From NCBI RefSeq assembly GCF_024171695.1, contig NZ_JAMTCF010000014.1, positions 186,001-250,000 on the forward strand: DNA of 64,000 nt. Direction: 5' to 3'. The translations under genes were made by a program, and so were the position numbers. Source of the DNA: Actinosynnema pretiosum. GTDB lineage: Bacteria; Actinomycetota; Actinomycetes; Mycobacteriales; Pseudonocardiaceae. The notes beneath the pieces are model-generated. The model did no database searches. It was given only the letters and a program-made list of their open reading frames with translations, and had not been told where the DNA came from. Positions within the stretch are counted from its first letter, which is position 1; the number at the start of each line of letters is the position of its first letter. Positions 1-7,279 of the stretch are shown piece after piece.

Positions 1-111
1 TCGGTGGGACACGCACACTCTGCGGCGCCGCGGGGCTGTGGGGCAAGCCACCAAAAGAGATGGCTTGCCCCACAGCCCCGACGGCACCGCCTGCCGAGTG
101 TGCCCCACCGA
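1..111. repeat. Nested inverted repeat at gene boundary (element E1)
   Basis: A perfect 20-bp inverted repeat (31-50 and 61-80, loop 51-60) sits inside a less perfect outer pair (1-23 against 93-111, both edges containing TCGGTGGG). The inner stem carries the GGGGCAAGCC/GGCTTGCCCC signature seen in several other intergenic elements here. The first downstream gene starts at 263. It could act as a terminator/attenuator or as a recombination boundary; which of these is inference. Confidence 0.75.
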
Positions 112-262
112 CCAGGTGGCTTCGCCGAGCGGTTTGACTACGACATGTCATTCCTCATCGACTTGCAGACAAGTCGGCAATCCGATCAATCGCCTCCGCA
201 GACGCAACCACCGAATCGAATCAACCGGGGCACTCCATTTCACACCGACCCGGAGAACGTTC

Positions 263-616
263 ATGTCCCACACCCCACAGTCCGCCAGGATCGCCCCACC
301 CGAGATCGTCGCCTCCATCGCCGCCGTCGTCGACTACAACTGGGACGCCGAGCAGGCCGACCACCAGGAGCAGTCTCCGCAGGACCGGCCCGGTCATGTC
401 TTCAACGCGCTGACCGTCATCCGAGGCTGGCTCGACGCGGTCGACGACCTCACCCAGCTCCACGAGACTGCCAATACCGACGCGGACCGCCATCGCTAGC
501 CCCTGACCCGCTTCTACCGCCGCAGTGAGCACACCTTCCGGGTGCAGATCGAACGCGACAGCTACAAGATGCAGTCCTTCGCGGTGGCCGAGGTGCTCGA
601 CGCCGACCGCAAGTGA
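263..616 (+). pseudogene. Hypothetical small protein interrupted by an in-frame TAG
   Basis: ATG at 263 is preceded by GGAG at 252. The frame encodes 78 residues (MSHTPQSARIAPPEIVA...), meets TAG at 497-499, then stays open and protein-like (PLTRFYRRSEHTFRVQ...) to TGA at 614-616. The composition after the stop (FYRRSEHTF, SYKMQSFAVAEVLDADRK) is unlike chance sequence, so I read this as one ~117-residue gene with an amber lesion. The alternative is a genuine 78-aa gene. The terminal TGA overlaps the next start (GTGA). Function unknown. Confidence 0.55.
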
Positions 617-769
617 TCGAACGTCGTGGGCAACGACTCATCGAACTGGTACGACAGCACCTCGCCCTGGAGTGGGAGGGGAACCGGAGGTCGCGAGCCC
701 GGCTTCACGACGCTGCGGCGCCTCTCCGACGAGTTGGCGCACAAAGCATCAGTGATCGTGCCAGCCTGA
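613..769 (+). pseudogene. Short hypothetical gene with a frameshift
   Basis: GTG at 613 overlaps the preceding stop. The frame begins with helical-looking sequence (VIERRGQRLIELVRQHLALE) and then degenerates. Protein-like sequence resumes in a second frame (FTTLRRLSDELAHKASVIVPA) and stops at 767-769. The shift lies near the G-rich stretch at about 670-690. Product unknown; a sequencing indel would explain it equally well. Confidence 0.4.
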
Positions 770-839
770 CCTGCCCGGCTCACCCGGACACCACGCACAA
801 GACCGCCTCAGCGGGACCCGTTCGACACCCCGGAGACCT

Positions 840-1042
840 GGGCGCCGTCGTGCCCGGTGGGGTGCCGCCCAGCGTGCTCCGCCGCGGTCGGGGTGTCCAG
901 CAAAAAGCGCCGGACACTCCATCCCCTCGGCGGAGCCGCGCGGCAGGCGCGTCATCGGATCCGTTCGGTGGCCACAGCGCCCCGACATCCACTCGAATCT
1001 GCTTGCACATCAACACTTTCTCCTTCACATCAGAGCACTGTC
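840..1042. repeat. Stem-loop plus leader, diverged copy 1 of a repeated 5' leader
   Basis: This contains an imperfect hairpin (about 890-925, arms GGGGTGTCCAG and CGGACACTCC) followed by a leader ending ACATCAACACTTTCTCC...CATG. The order and several blocks (CCGCCCAGCGTGCTC, CCACAGCGCC, the CAACAC tract before the ATG) match the near-identical copies at 3560-3798 and 4990-5252. It is the most diverged of the three. Confidence 0.6.
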
Positions 1043-1354
1043 ATGTCCACAACACATCGAACGAGAGCTATAACGACGACCACGAACGCCGCCGCCGAGC
1101 GCGACACCACCGTCAACATCGCCACCACCAACGACGCCATCGTCAACGACAACAGGGACATCGTCGAGCAGGTGGAGGTCACGGCCACGCCAAACCGAGC
1201 TCCGGATGGGACGCATACCTGCTGATCGACTGACTCCGGCATCCTCACCGGTCGAGCCGCCATCTGGCGTGTCCTGGCCGGAGACGACCTCGTCACCACT
1301 ACCAGTTCGCCCGTGGTGGCTGGCTGGCTGTTCTTCGGCTGGGCCAGTTCCTGA
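1043..1354 (+). pseudogene. Hypothetical gene broken by two frameshifts
   Basis: ATG at 1043 follows the repeated leader. The first frame gives about 47 residues rich in Thr/Asn/Val (DTTVNIATTNDAIVND, VEQVEVTAT) and then runs to TGA at 1223-1225. A second frame gives SSGWDAYLLID, and the original frame resumes with SGILTGRAAIWRVLAGDDLV to TGA 1352-1354. Joined, these give a continuous ~100-residue protein in which DAYLLIDDSGILTGRAA reads smoothly. I infer one decayed gene, or indel errors. No family recognised. Confidence 0.5.
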
Positions 1355-1468
1355 AGTCCCGGCGCACCGGGGTTGCGCCACGGCGTTCCCCACACCCGCC
1401 TGTCTGGTAGGGCCTCGGCGCACGGTGCCGGGACCTGCTCGCGCGAACTCGCGGCGCGTCCCGCACCC

Positions 1469-1505
1469 GGCGGGGGCACCGCACTCTGCACCGGCGCCCC
1501 CCGCC
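1469..1505. repeat. GC-rich stem-loop in the 243-bp gene-free gap
   Basis: Arms GGCGGGGGCACCG (1469-1481) and CGGCGCCCCCCGCC (1492-1505) flank GCACTCTGC-type loop sequence. The same GCACTCTGC word occurs in the elements at 25039 and near 13383. No coding sequence is evident between 1355 and 1597. Confidence 0.5.
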
Positions 1506-1597
1506 GCAGCGAGTCGCACCGCCGGGGGGGGCGGCGGAGTAGCCCGGATGCGCTGATGGCACGGTTCCGATTCCCTCTATCCCACAAGGAGTTACGC

Positions 1598-1972
1598 ATG
1601 CCCACCATAGTCCCGGAGCTGCGTGATGTCGTCGGCTTCGTGCTGGAGCACGCCGACAAGAGCGCTCTGGAGAGCATCACGCAGGCGGTCAAGTCGCGCC
1701 ACGGCGTCCTGCGTGAGAAGTCTGCGGCCGAGGTCACCGAGAACGCGACGGTGACCATCCGCGACATTTCGCCGAAGTACCTCAACGGCCTGTCAGGCGT
1801 CGTGAAAAAGATCGTCCGCGGCCACGGCAAGCCGCACGCGACGGTGACCCTGGACAAGGTATCGACGGATACTTTGGCGTTCTCCTCGACCAAGTTCGGC
1901 CACCTCGCTGGCCGCGCCTCCTACGACCTGACCGGTGTGCCGCTGAGCTGCTGCGAGGTCGTCAAGGGCTGA
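1598..1972 (+). CDS. Hypothetical protein, 124 aa, possible small beta-barrel
   Basis: ATG at 1598 with AAGGAG-type RBS at 1586. The N-terminal third is helical (ELRDVVGFVLEHADKSALES), followed by alternating beta-like sequence with VTIRDISPKYLNGLSGVV, which resembles the SPKYL-GL-G-V pattern of small SH3/KOW-like folds in phage and plasmid proteins. The protein ends with paired cysteines (SCCEVVKG). It stands alone, with a terminator 36 bp after the stop. Family and function are not recognised; the fold remark is inference. Confidence 0.75.
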   Translation: MPTIVPELRDVVGFVLEHADKSALESITQAVKSRHGVLREKSAAEVTENATVTIRDISPKYLNGLSGVVKKIVRGHGKPHATVTLDKVSTDTLAFSSTKFGHLAGRASYDLTGVPLSCCEVVKG

Positions 1973-2007
1973 CTGCGGGCCCTGTTGTCCGCCTCACCCC
2001 GGTACAG

Positions 2008-2047
2008 AAGGCCCGGCGCTGGTTCCCGTGAACCGTGCCGGGCCTTC
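2008..2047 (+). terminator. Stem-loop terminator
   Basis: GAAGGCCCGGC (2008-2018) pairs with GCCGGGCCTTC (2037-2047), and GGTTC/GAACC pair inside the loop. It lies 36 bp after the stop at 1972. There is no long T run. Confidence 0.6.
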
Positions 2048-2099
2048 GCGCCGTCCCAGGCCGGTTCATCGGCCCGAATTTCCCTGATTCCGGGGGGTT

Positions 2100-2397
2100 G
2101 TGAGCACCGTCCGGGCCGAGGCCCGCACCCGCTGGGTACACACCGGCATCGAGGCACCCTGCTCGTTCACCGTCACCAGGTTCAACAAACTGGAGACAGA
2201 CCGCAGCGTGGCCTACAGCGCCGAACTCATGCACCCGACCTCGGCGTGGTCGGTCGCATCTCCAACCGGGGCGACGGCGGACCGACAACCTTCCACACAA
2301 CTGGACCTTCTCGCCGTATGAAGCGAGTGAATCCTGTCGCCGGTCGGCGATTCTTGCATCCGTCGACCGTCCAGCCTGCGCACCCGAAAGATGTTGA
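2100..2397 (+). pseudogene. Small hypothetical gene with two frameshifts
   Basis: GTG at 2100 follows a G-rich RBS. Frame one encodes FTVTRFNKLETDRSVAYSAE, frame two continues GVVGRISNRGDGGPTTF, and frame three continues HNWTFSPYEASE to TGA at 2395-2397. Together they match a small actinobacterial protein pattern I recall only loosely, in which an aromatic-basic start is followed by VAYSA-L and then a conserved G-GGP motif. All three segments are needed for that pattern, so this is a decayed gene or carries indel errors. Function unknown. Confidence 0.5.
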
Positions 2398-2750
2398 TTC
2401 TTATGGGGAACAGCTCACGACCCGGAAGTGTCGTGGTCCGCGAAATCGACCACGAGCCATTCGAAACAGTCGGAGAGCAGTACGTCGTGCGCGAGCTGGT
2501 CTGGAACGGCATCGACGGCCGATCCTACGACCTGGTAAGCCTGGCCGACGACACAGTGCTCGCCGAGGAGTCGTTCGACGAGTATCCCACCGATGCGCAG
2601 ATCGCCAAGGTGCTGCGCCACCATGGCATCGACGTCGAGTTGGGCGTGTGCGCGTTCTGCGGAGATGAGCTCCTGCCAGCCACCGCGCACCGGCATCACA
2701 ACGGCTGGGTTGGCGACTGCTGGGACAAACGGTTGCGCACCAACGAATGA
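2391..2750 (+). CDS. Hypothetical zinc-finger-like protein, 119 aa
   Basis: ATG at 2391 overlaps the stop of the broken gene before it; ATG 2403 is an alternative start and no RBS decides between them. The body is acidic (SLADDTVLAEESFDEYPTD). The C-terminus has CAFCGDELLP followed by AHRHHNGWVGDCWDKR, a compact Cys/His cluster likely to bind zinc. No enzyme motif. Function unknown. Confidence 0.65.
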   Translation: MLILMGNSSRPGSVVVREIDHEPFETVGEQYVVRELVWNGIDGRSYDLVSLADDTVLAEESFDEYPTDAQIAKVLRHHGIDVELGVCAFCGDELLPATAHRHHNGWVGDCWDKRLRTNE

Positions 2751-3019
2751 GGTCGGCACGCCCCCATCGCTGCAGAGCACGACGGTCGAAGCACTGCGGT
2801 ACCCAGCGGCTGCCTCTGCCGCGATACCGACACCCGATCCCGTCGAACTTGCCAGGCCAACGTCCCTATCCGAAACGCATCGACCGGACGCAGCACCGCG
2901 GTGGCCGAGACGGAACCCCAGCCAACCACTTCTGGATCTTCGTCGACTGTCGCCAGGGAACCCACGCAACTTCACCGTTCACTCGACATCGACCTCGCCA
3001 TCCATCAATAGGGCTACAA

Positions 3020-3055
3020 ATGCCTACCCGAAACCACTTCTGGATCCGCCTATGA
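3020..3055 (+). CDS. 11-codon upstream ORF overlapping the next start
   Basis: ATG at 3020 encodes MPTRNHFWIRL and its TGA overlaps the downstream ATG as ATGA (3052-3055). The same geometry, 11 codons then ATGA, recurs at 5253-5288 before the ParB-like gene. The CCACTTCTGGATC segment inside it also occurs once about 100 bp upstream. It could couple translation to the next gene. No good RBS, so it may be chance. Confidence 0.3.
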   Translation: MPTRNHFWIRL

Positions 3056-3336
3056 CCAAGCCTGCCATCCGCGCCTTCCTCGACCTGTCTACTAGCCACC
3101 TTCGCGCGCAGACCTGCCGGCAGCTCGACGACCACGAGGGGGTCATCGCACACAACCTGCGGCACGGCTGGCTGCTGTTCGTACCCGACCCCGCCGACGA
3201 GGCCGCCGCCGGCGACATCGACTGGCCCGATGAACTCGTGCCGATCGTCGAACTGGCCCAGAGGAACGACTGCTCCTACGTGCTGTTCGACTCCGACGGC
3301 CCTCAGCTGAACGGCCTGCCCATCTTCGACTGGTAG
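3052..3336 (+). CDS. DUF5983-like protein, 94 aa
   Basis: The sequence shows FLDLSTSHLRAQT near the N-terminus, then GWLLFVPD in the middle and CSYVLFDSDGPQLNGLPIFDW at the C-terminus. That order (LST-HL, GW-L-VP, C-YVLFD-DG, LP-DW) is the pattern I associate with DUF5983, a small family common on plasmids and phages and of unknown function. The start overlaps an 11-codon upstream ORF. TAG stop. No transmembrane or signal sequence, so probably cytosolic. Confidence 0.75.
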   Translation: MTKPAIRAFLDLSTSHLRAQTCRQLDDHEGVIAHNLRHGWLLFVPDPADEAAAGDIDWPDELVPIVELAQRNDCSYVLFDSDGPQLNGLPIFDW

Positions 3337-3559
3337 GCCACAGCACCCATTACGCCCCGAACGGGTGTGCATATCCAGGGTTGTCGGCATCGTCCACGAC
3401 AACCCCCCGGATGGGCGGGCGCGGGCGGTGGCCGAACCCGGCTCCGCGCCCCGTCGACCTCGGCAATCCTGCTGACCCGATATGCACCCAGCCGCACATT
3501 CTGTCCCCGGTGGATCCATCGGAGCGCGGCCTTGGTCAGCCGAAGTGCCTCCAGGACGT

Positions 3560-3798
3560 TCTCGCCGCGTTCCCGCCCGAGATCACATTTCCAGTTCGAA
3601 CGTGTGGGTCCGGTTGGCGCCGCCCAGCGTGCTCTTCCGGGGTGGGGGTGTCCAGCAGAAAACGCTGGACACCCCCACCCCGGAAGAGCCGCACAGCAGG
3701 CGCACCACCGAATCAGACCGGCCCCACAAGTTACCGGCCACAGCGCCGCTTCCCTCTTCAACACCAACACATTCCCGCACTTACGTCAGGTCACCGCC
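3560..3798. repeat. Repeated 5' leader, copy 2, with 26-bp perfect stem
   Basis: A perfect 26-bp inverted repeat (3631-3656 and 3664-3689, loop AGAAAAC) lies inside a segment of about 240 bp that is almost identical to 4990-5252, from TTTCCAGTTCGAACGTG through the stem, GAATCAGACCGGCCCCACAA and CCAACACATTCCCGCA up to the ATG and the first codons (Met-Pro-Ala). The copies precede unrelated genes (DUF6884 and ParB-like), so this is duplicated regulatory or boundary DNA. It fills most of the 462-bp gap after 3336. Confidence 0.85.
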
Positions 3799-4368
3799 AT
3801 GCCCGCAGCACCTTACGGCAGAGGAGGAACGGCTACGACCAGCGAGCACTCCATCGGCGACACGCCACCCGCCGAAAACCGGCAACTGGTGTTCGTTGTC
3901 CCGTGCGGCCGCGCCAAACTCGACACCCCTGCCCCGGCCCGATCGCTCTACATCGGACAGATGTTCCGGTACTGCTTCGCCACCGCCGAACGCGAAGCCG
4001 TCCTCGCCGCGAGCGCGGGCGCCACTACCAAGGTTCTCATCCTGTCCGCCCGGTACGGACTGCTCGATCCCGACACCGAGATCGAACCCTACGAGCAGAC
4101 GATGACTTCCGCCAGCGCGGTCGACGCCCACCGGCTGGCAGATCAGTTCGCGACCGTCCTCGCCGGATACGACACCGAGGTCGTCGTCTTCCTGCCCAAG
4201 GCGTACCTGGTCCGACTACGCGACGCCGTCGCACTGATCCGGCGTCGCCACGGCCACAAAGTGTCCTTGCGCGACGCCTACCAGACGGCTCCGGGCATCG
4301 GCTACCAGCGCCAAGTGCTGGCCGCTCTGCGCCGCTCGCAGTCGCTCCGAAGCGGCCACGGCCGCTAG
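3799..4368 (+). CDS. DUF6884 family protein, 189 aa
   Basis: After a ~30-residue variable N-terminus come VFVVPCGRAKLDTPAPARSLY, TTKVLILSARYGLLDPDTEI and EPYEQTM. Early CG-KL, APA--LY, LSA-YGLL-P and PY---M are hallmarks of DUF6884, found in phages and plasmids; it may be related to nucleotide or deazaguanine metabolism enzymes, but no reaction is established from this sequence. ATG 3799 lies at the end of the repeated leader; the Met-Pro-Ala start is shared with the 11-codon ORF in the sister copy, so translation may begin with a leader-derived segment. Confidence 0.75.
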   Translation: MPAAPYGRGGTATTSEHSIGDTPPAENRQLVFVVPCGRAKLDTPAPARSLYIGQMFRYCFATAEREAVLAASAGATTKVLILSARYGLLDPDTEIEPYEQTMTSASAVDAHRLADQFATVLAGYDTEVVVFLPKAYLVRLRDAVALIRRRHGHKVSLRDAYQTAPGIGYQRQVLAALRRSQSLRSGHGR

Positions 4369-4456
4369 CGGCGACCGCGTCGGGGATGCGGCCCCGGCCT
4401 CGCCCTGTCGGACCAAGCCGCCAGTGCGACGTCGGAACCGACGAGAAGAAACGACC

Positions 4457-4609
4457 ATGTCACCTCCATCCCTGATCGGGAAACTCGCTCCCGCAAGGGA
4501 CATCTACACCACCCGACCGTGCAACCGAGCCGGTGCCCCCCAAATCCAGATGCCCGAACTGGGCAAGGTCCTGCACCGTTATCACAACGGAGGCATCGAT
4601 CGCTGGTGA
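4457..4609 (+). CDS. Hypothetical 50-aa protein
   Basis: ATG 4457 has GAAGAAACG upstream as a modest RBS. The product MSPPSLIGKLAPARDIYTTR... ends ...HRYHNGGIDRW. Its TGA overlaps GTG 4606 of the next reading frame (GTGA), suggesting a small operon. No family recognised; it could be a remnant. Confidence 0.4.
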   Translation: MSPPSLIGKLAPARDIYTTRPCNRAGAPQIQMPELGKVLHRYHNGGIDRW

Positions 4610-4947
4610 CGGAAATCCTGCATCACGACTGGGAGTCCCACAACCCCTAGTCCGCAGGCCACGAGCTGGACACCGGCCAGCATGTTCCATTCACCGCCGA
4701 AAACGTCCAGTCATACTGCAGCATCGGCTACCGCCTTGCCGGGGCGGCCATGCACCCGATCACCAGTCGCCTGTCCGACCGTCCCGTTCGGCTCTACCGG
4801 TGGCTGTACGCCTTCGACGGGTCGGTGCTGCGTGTCTTTCGCAACCACGACGACCACCGCTGGATACCGGCGCGCGAACTCGATGCCACCACCCTCGCCA
4901 CCTTCGACGCGATCGGCCCGAGCGTTCCGGACACCGGTCCCGACTGA
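4606..4947 (+). pseudogene. Hypothetical gene with in-frame TAG
   Basis: GTG 4606 overlaps the upstream stop. The frame reads VTEILHHDWESHNP, TAG at 4648-4650, and then stays open for 98 codons of convincing sequence (VPFTAENVQSYCSIGYRLAG, RPVRLYRWLYAFDGSVLRVF, WIPARELDATTLATF) to TGA 4945-4947. No internal start with an RBS is visible except ATG 4750, so a single amber-interrupted 113-codon gene is the best reading. Function unknown. Confidence 0.55.
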
Positions 4948-4989
4948 CCCGTCGACCGATCCGCCATGACCGCATCACCCAGGCGACAC

Positions 4990-5252
4990 ACCGAGGCCGG
5001 GAGGCTCTCGCCGCGATCCCGCCCGAGACCACGTTTCCAGTTCGAACGTGCGGGCCCGGTAGGTCCGGTGGGCGCCGCCCAGCGTGCTCCACCGGGGTGG
5101 GGGTGTCCAGCAGAAAACGCTGGACACCCCCACCCCGGAAGAGCCGCACAGCAGGCGCACCACCGAATCAGACCGGCCCCACAACTCACCGGACACAGCG
5201 CCACTTCACCTTCAACACCAACACATTCCCGCATTTACGTCAGGGCATTGCC
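4990..5252. repeat. Repeated 5' leader, copy 3
   Basis: This is the sister of 3560-3798. The stem arms CGGGGTGGGGGTGTCCAGC (from 5093) and GCTGGACACCCCCACCCCG (to 5137) flank loop AGAAAAC, with the same downstream leader ending in GCATTGCCATG. Differences from copy 2 are scattered single bases plus a short insertion near 5060, so this is a recent duplication. It fills the 305-bp gap before the ParB-like gene. Confidence 0.85.
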
Positions 5253-5288
5253 ATGCCCGCAACACCTGGAATGAGGCCAACGCGATGA
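5253..5288 (+). CDS. 11-codon leader ORF before the ParB-like gene
   Basis: ATG 5253 is the conserved leader ATG and encodes MPATPGMRPTR; its TGA overlaps ATG 5285 (ATGA). In copy 2 the equivalent ATG opens directly into the DUF6884 gene. The overlap suggests translational coupling. Not verified as translated. Confidence 0.35.
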   Translation: MPATPGMRPTR

Positions 5289-7114
5289 CCGCTACCCTCG
5301 ACACCGCCCATCACAGCAACGTGCCCGACCTGATCACCATCGACCAGGTCACCACCGACACGCCGACCGTCTACCCCTTCGTCTTGCACGGGGTCGACCC
5401 GCGGGGGCTGCGCGCGGACGGCAACAGCCGTGTGGTCGTCGACATCCGCGAGACGCGGCCCGAACTGGTGGCCTCCGTCGCCGAGCACGGCGTGGACCCC
5501 AAGGTCTCGATCATCAACGTGGCTCCGGCCCCCGACGGCGTCCTCGCGGTGCTCGTGGGCTTCCACCGCCACGCCGCCGCCGTTGCGGTCAAGGAACGGG
5601 AGAACCCCGACCTCACCGTCGACCTGCTGGTCCACGCACCCGGCACCAGGCGGGAGGTGCTGGTGGTTCAGGGCATCGAGAACATCCACCGCAAGGGCTA
5701 CACCACGGTCGAGGAGGCCGAGCTCTACGGCCAGCTCGCCCTGGAAGGGATGGACACCGAGGCGATCGCCCGCGAGCTGAGTCTGCCCGACGAACAGATC
5801 AAGGCCGGACTCGCCGTCGCCGCCAGCACTCGCACCCGGGCCGCAAGCAAGGCCCTGCCCACCGCAGACATGCTCTTGCTGTCCCAGCTCGCCGAGTTTG
5901 GCGACGACGAGGACGCCCACCAGGTGCTCGTCGACGTCCTGACCACCCGCCCCCATCAGTTCCAGTGGAAGATCGAGCAGTTGCGCGACCAGCGGGAACA
6001 GCGAGCCATGCTGGCTCAGGAGACGCAGAAGTTCACCGACCTGGGCTACGTGCTGGTCGACGATGAGGACGACCTGCCCGACGGGACCGAGCGGCTCGAC
6101 GAGCTGTGCGTCGGCGACGGCGTCGACCCGCTGGACCCCGCGGGGCACGCTGGCTGCCCAGGACGCGCAGTCTCGGTGTGGGTGGATGGCGAGCTGAAGG
6201 TTGAGGTCGCCCAGTACTGCCTCAACTACGTCGCGTACGGGCACCGCACCCTCGCCTCGGTGCGGATCGCGGCCGCCAAAGACCGGCTGCGCGCCGAGGG
6301 TGTGCCGATCGTCGACCCCGCCGCCGACGGCGTGGTCCCCCTGTCCCGGCTGTTCGCCGACGAGCAGACCCAGCACGCCCTCACCGCCGCCGACCACGCC
6401 GGCTGCCCCGGTCACGCGGCCTACGTCATCGACATCCCCTTCCGGTCGACCACCGACGTCGGATACGTCTGCACCGACCACGCCGCGCACGGCCACGTCC
6501 TGCGTTTCGCACCGGCTGCGCCGCAGCCCGAACGCGACGCCGCCTATCAGACCGGTGAACGCAAGCGCGCGACCGCGAACAACCGGCTGTGGCGCGATGC
6601 CAAGATCGCCCGCCGCAAGTGGCTGACCAAGTACTTCACCGACTGGCGCAAGCGCAAGGCCACTGCGCTGCCAGCGCGCCTGCAACACTGGCTCGCGCTC
6701 GCCCCCGTGCTGGCCAGCGACTACCTCGCTGAGTCCGGGCACGCGCACGCCTACGCCTGCGCCCTGCTCAAGCTGGGCGAACCTAAGGATCACCGCCGCA
6801 CCAACAACCCGATCGCGGTGCTGCTGCGGCGCAAGACCACCACCGAGACCCAGGCCGTCCTGATCCGTCTGGCCCAGGTCGTCGGTGCCTGCGAGGCGCA
6901 CTGGAACGCCAAGTACACCGAGACCGCCGACGCCAGCTGGCGCTCGCCCAACGACGACACCCGCTTCTACATCGAGCTGCTGCAGGCCCTGGGCTACCCC
7001 CTCTCTCACATCGAGCAGGTGGTTCTCGACCCCGCCCTCGACCACGAGAAGTGGCCCCACCTCGCCCCTGTCACCACCGGTGACAAGCAGATCTGCGACC
7101 AGCAGGCGGCGTGA
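5285..7114 (+). CDS. ParB/Spo0J-like protein with duplicated Cys/His modules, 609 aa
   Basis: The N-terminal ParB/sulfiredoxin-like domain includes VLVGFHRHAAAVAV (about residue 90-103), in the position of the ParB nucleotide-binding box, then ENIHRKGYTTVEEAELYGQL and a KorB-type helix-turn-helix (MDTEAIARELSLPDEQIKAG, about 158-180). This is twice the usual ParB length. The middle holds two similar modules, HAGCPGRAVSV...YCLNYVAYGH (about 287) and HAGCPGHAAYV...YVCTDHAAHGH (about 371), probably metal-binding. The helical C-terminus has no known domain. No ParA partner is adjacent. Likely role: DNA binding, partition or gene regulation on the element. Confidence 0.8.
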   Translation: MTATLDTAHHSNVPDLITIDQVTTDTPTVYPFVLHGVDPRGLRADGNSRVVVDIRETRPELVASVAEHGVDPKVSIINVAPAPDGVLAVLVGFHRHAAAVAVKERENPDLTVDLLVHAPGTRREVLVVQGIENIHRKGYTTVEEAELYGQLALEGMDTEAIARELSLPDEQIKAGLAVAASTRTRAASKALPTADMLLLSQLAEFGDDEDAHQVLVDVLTTRPHQFQWKIEQLRDQREQRAMLAQETQKFTDLGYVLVDDEDDLPDGTERLDELCVGDGVDPLDPAGHAGCPGRAVSVWVDGELKVEVAQYCLNYVAYGHRTLASVRIAAAKDRLRAEGVPIVDPAADGVVPLSRLFADEQTQHALTAADHAGCPGHAAYVIDIPFRSTTDVGYVCTDHAAHGHVLRFAPAAPQPERDAAYQTGERKRATANNRLWRDAKIARRKWLTKYFTDWRKRKATALPARLQHWLALAPVLASDYLAESGHAHAYACALLKLGEPKDHRRTNNPIAVLLRRKTTTETQAVLIRLAQVVGACEAHWNAKYTETADASWRSPNDDTRFYIELLQALGYPLSHIEQVVLDPALDHEKWPHLAPVTTGDKQICDQQAA

Positions 7115-7129
7115 TCGCCGCACCCCCTA

Positions 7130-7173
7130 GGTGGTTGGGCCCACGCCTGCCTCTCTGCGTGGGCCCGACCACC
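7130..7173 (+). terminator. Strong stem-loop terminator
   Basis: GGTGGTTGGGCCCACGC (7130-7146) pairs perfectly with GCGTGGGCCCGACCACC (7157-7173) apart from one wobble, 15 bp after the ParB-like stop. No T run, as is common in actinobacteria. Confidence 0.75.
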
Positions 7174-7279
7174 CCGATGTAACCGGCCACCACGGGCTCC
7201 TGGCCCGCCCCACCCGCGCTGACTCAGTCCGCAGTCCCGCCCAGTCCACCCGTTCACGTCGAACCCCGAGGAGACCACA

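Noticed and set aside
3560-5252. Insertion sequence or composite transposon bounded by the 240-bp direct repeats
   Set aside because: No transposase lies between them, no target duplication is visible, and the repeats end precisely at start codons, which fits duplicated leaders better.
5240-7123. 627-residue open frame on the minus strand opposite the ParB-like gene
   Set aside because: It mirrors the GC-rich codon pattern of the ParB-like gene. Its translation is a Val/Gly/Asp/Leu-rich string without motifs, and no RBS or promoter supports it.
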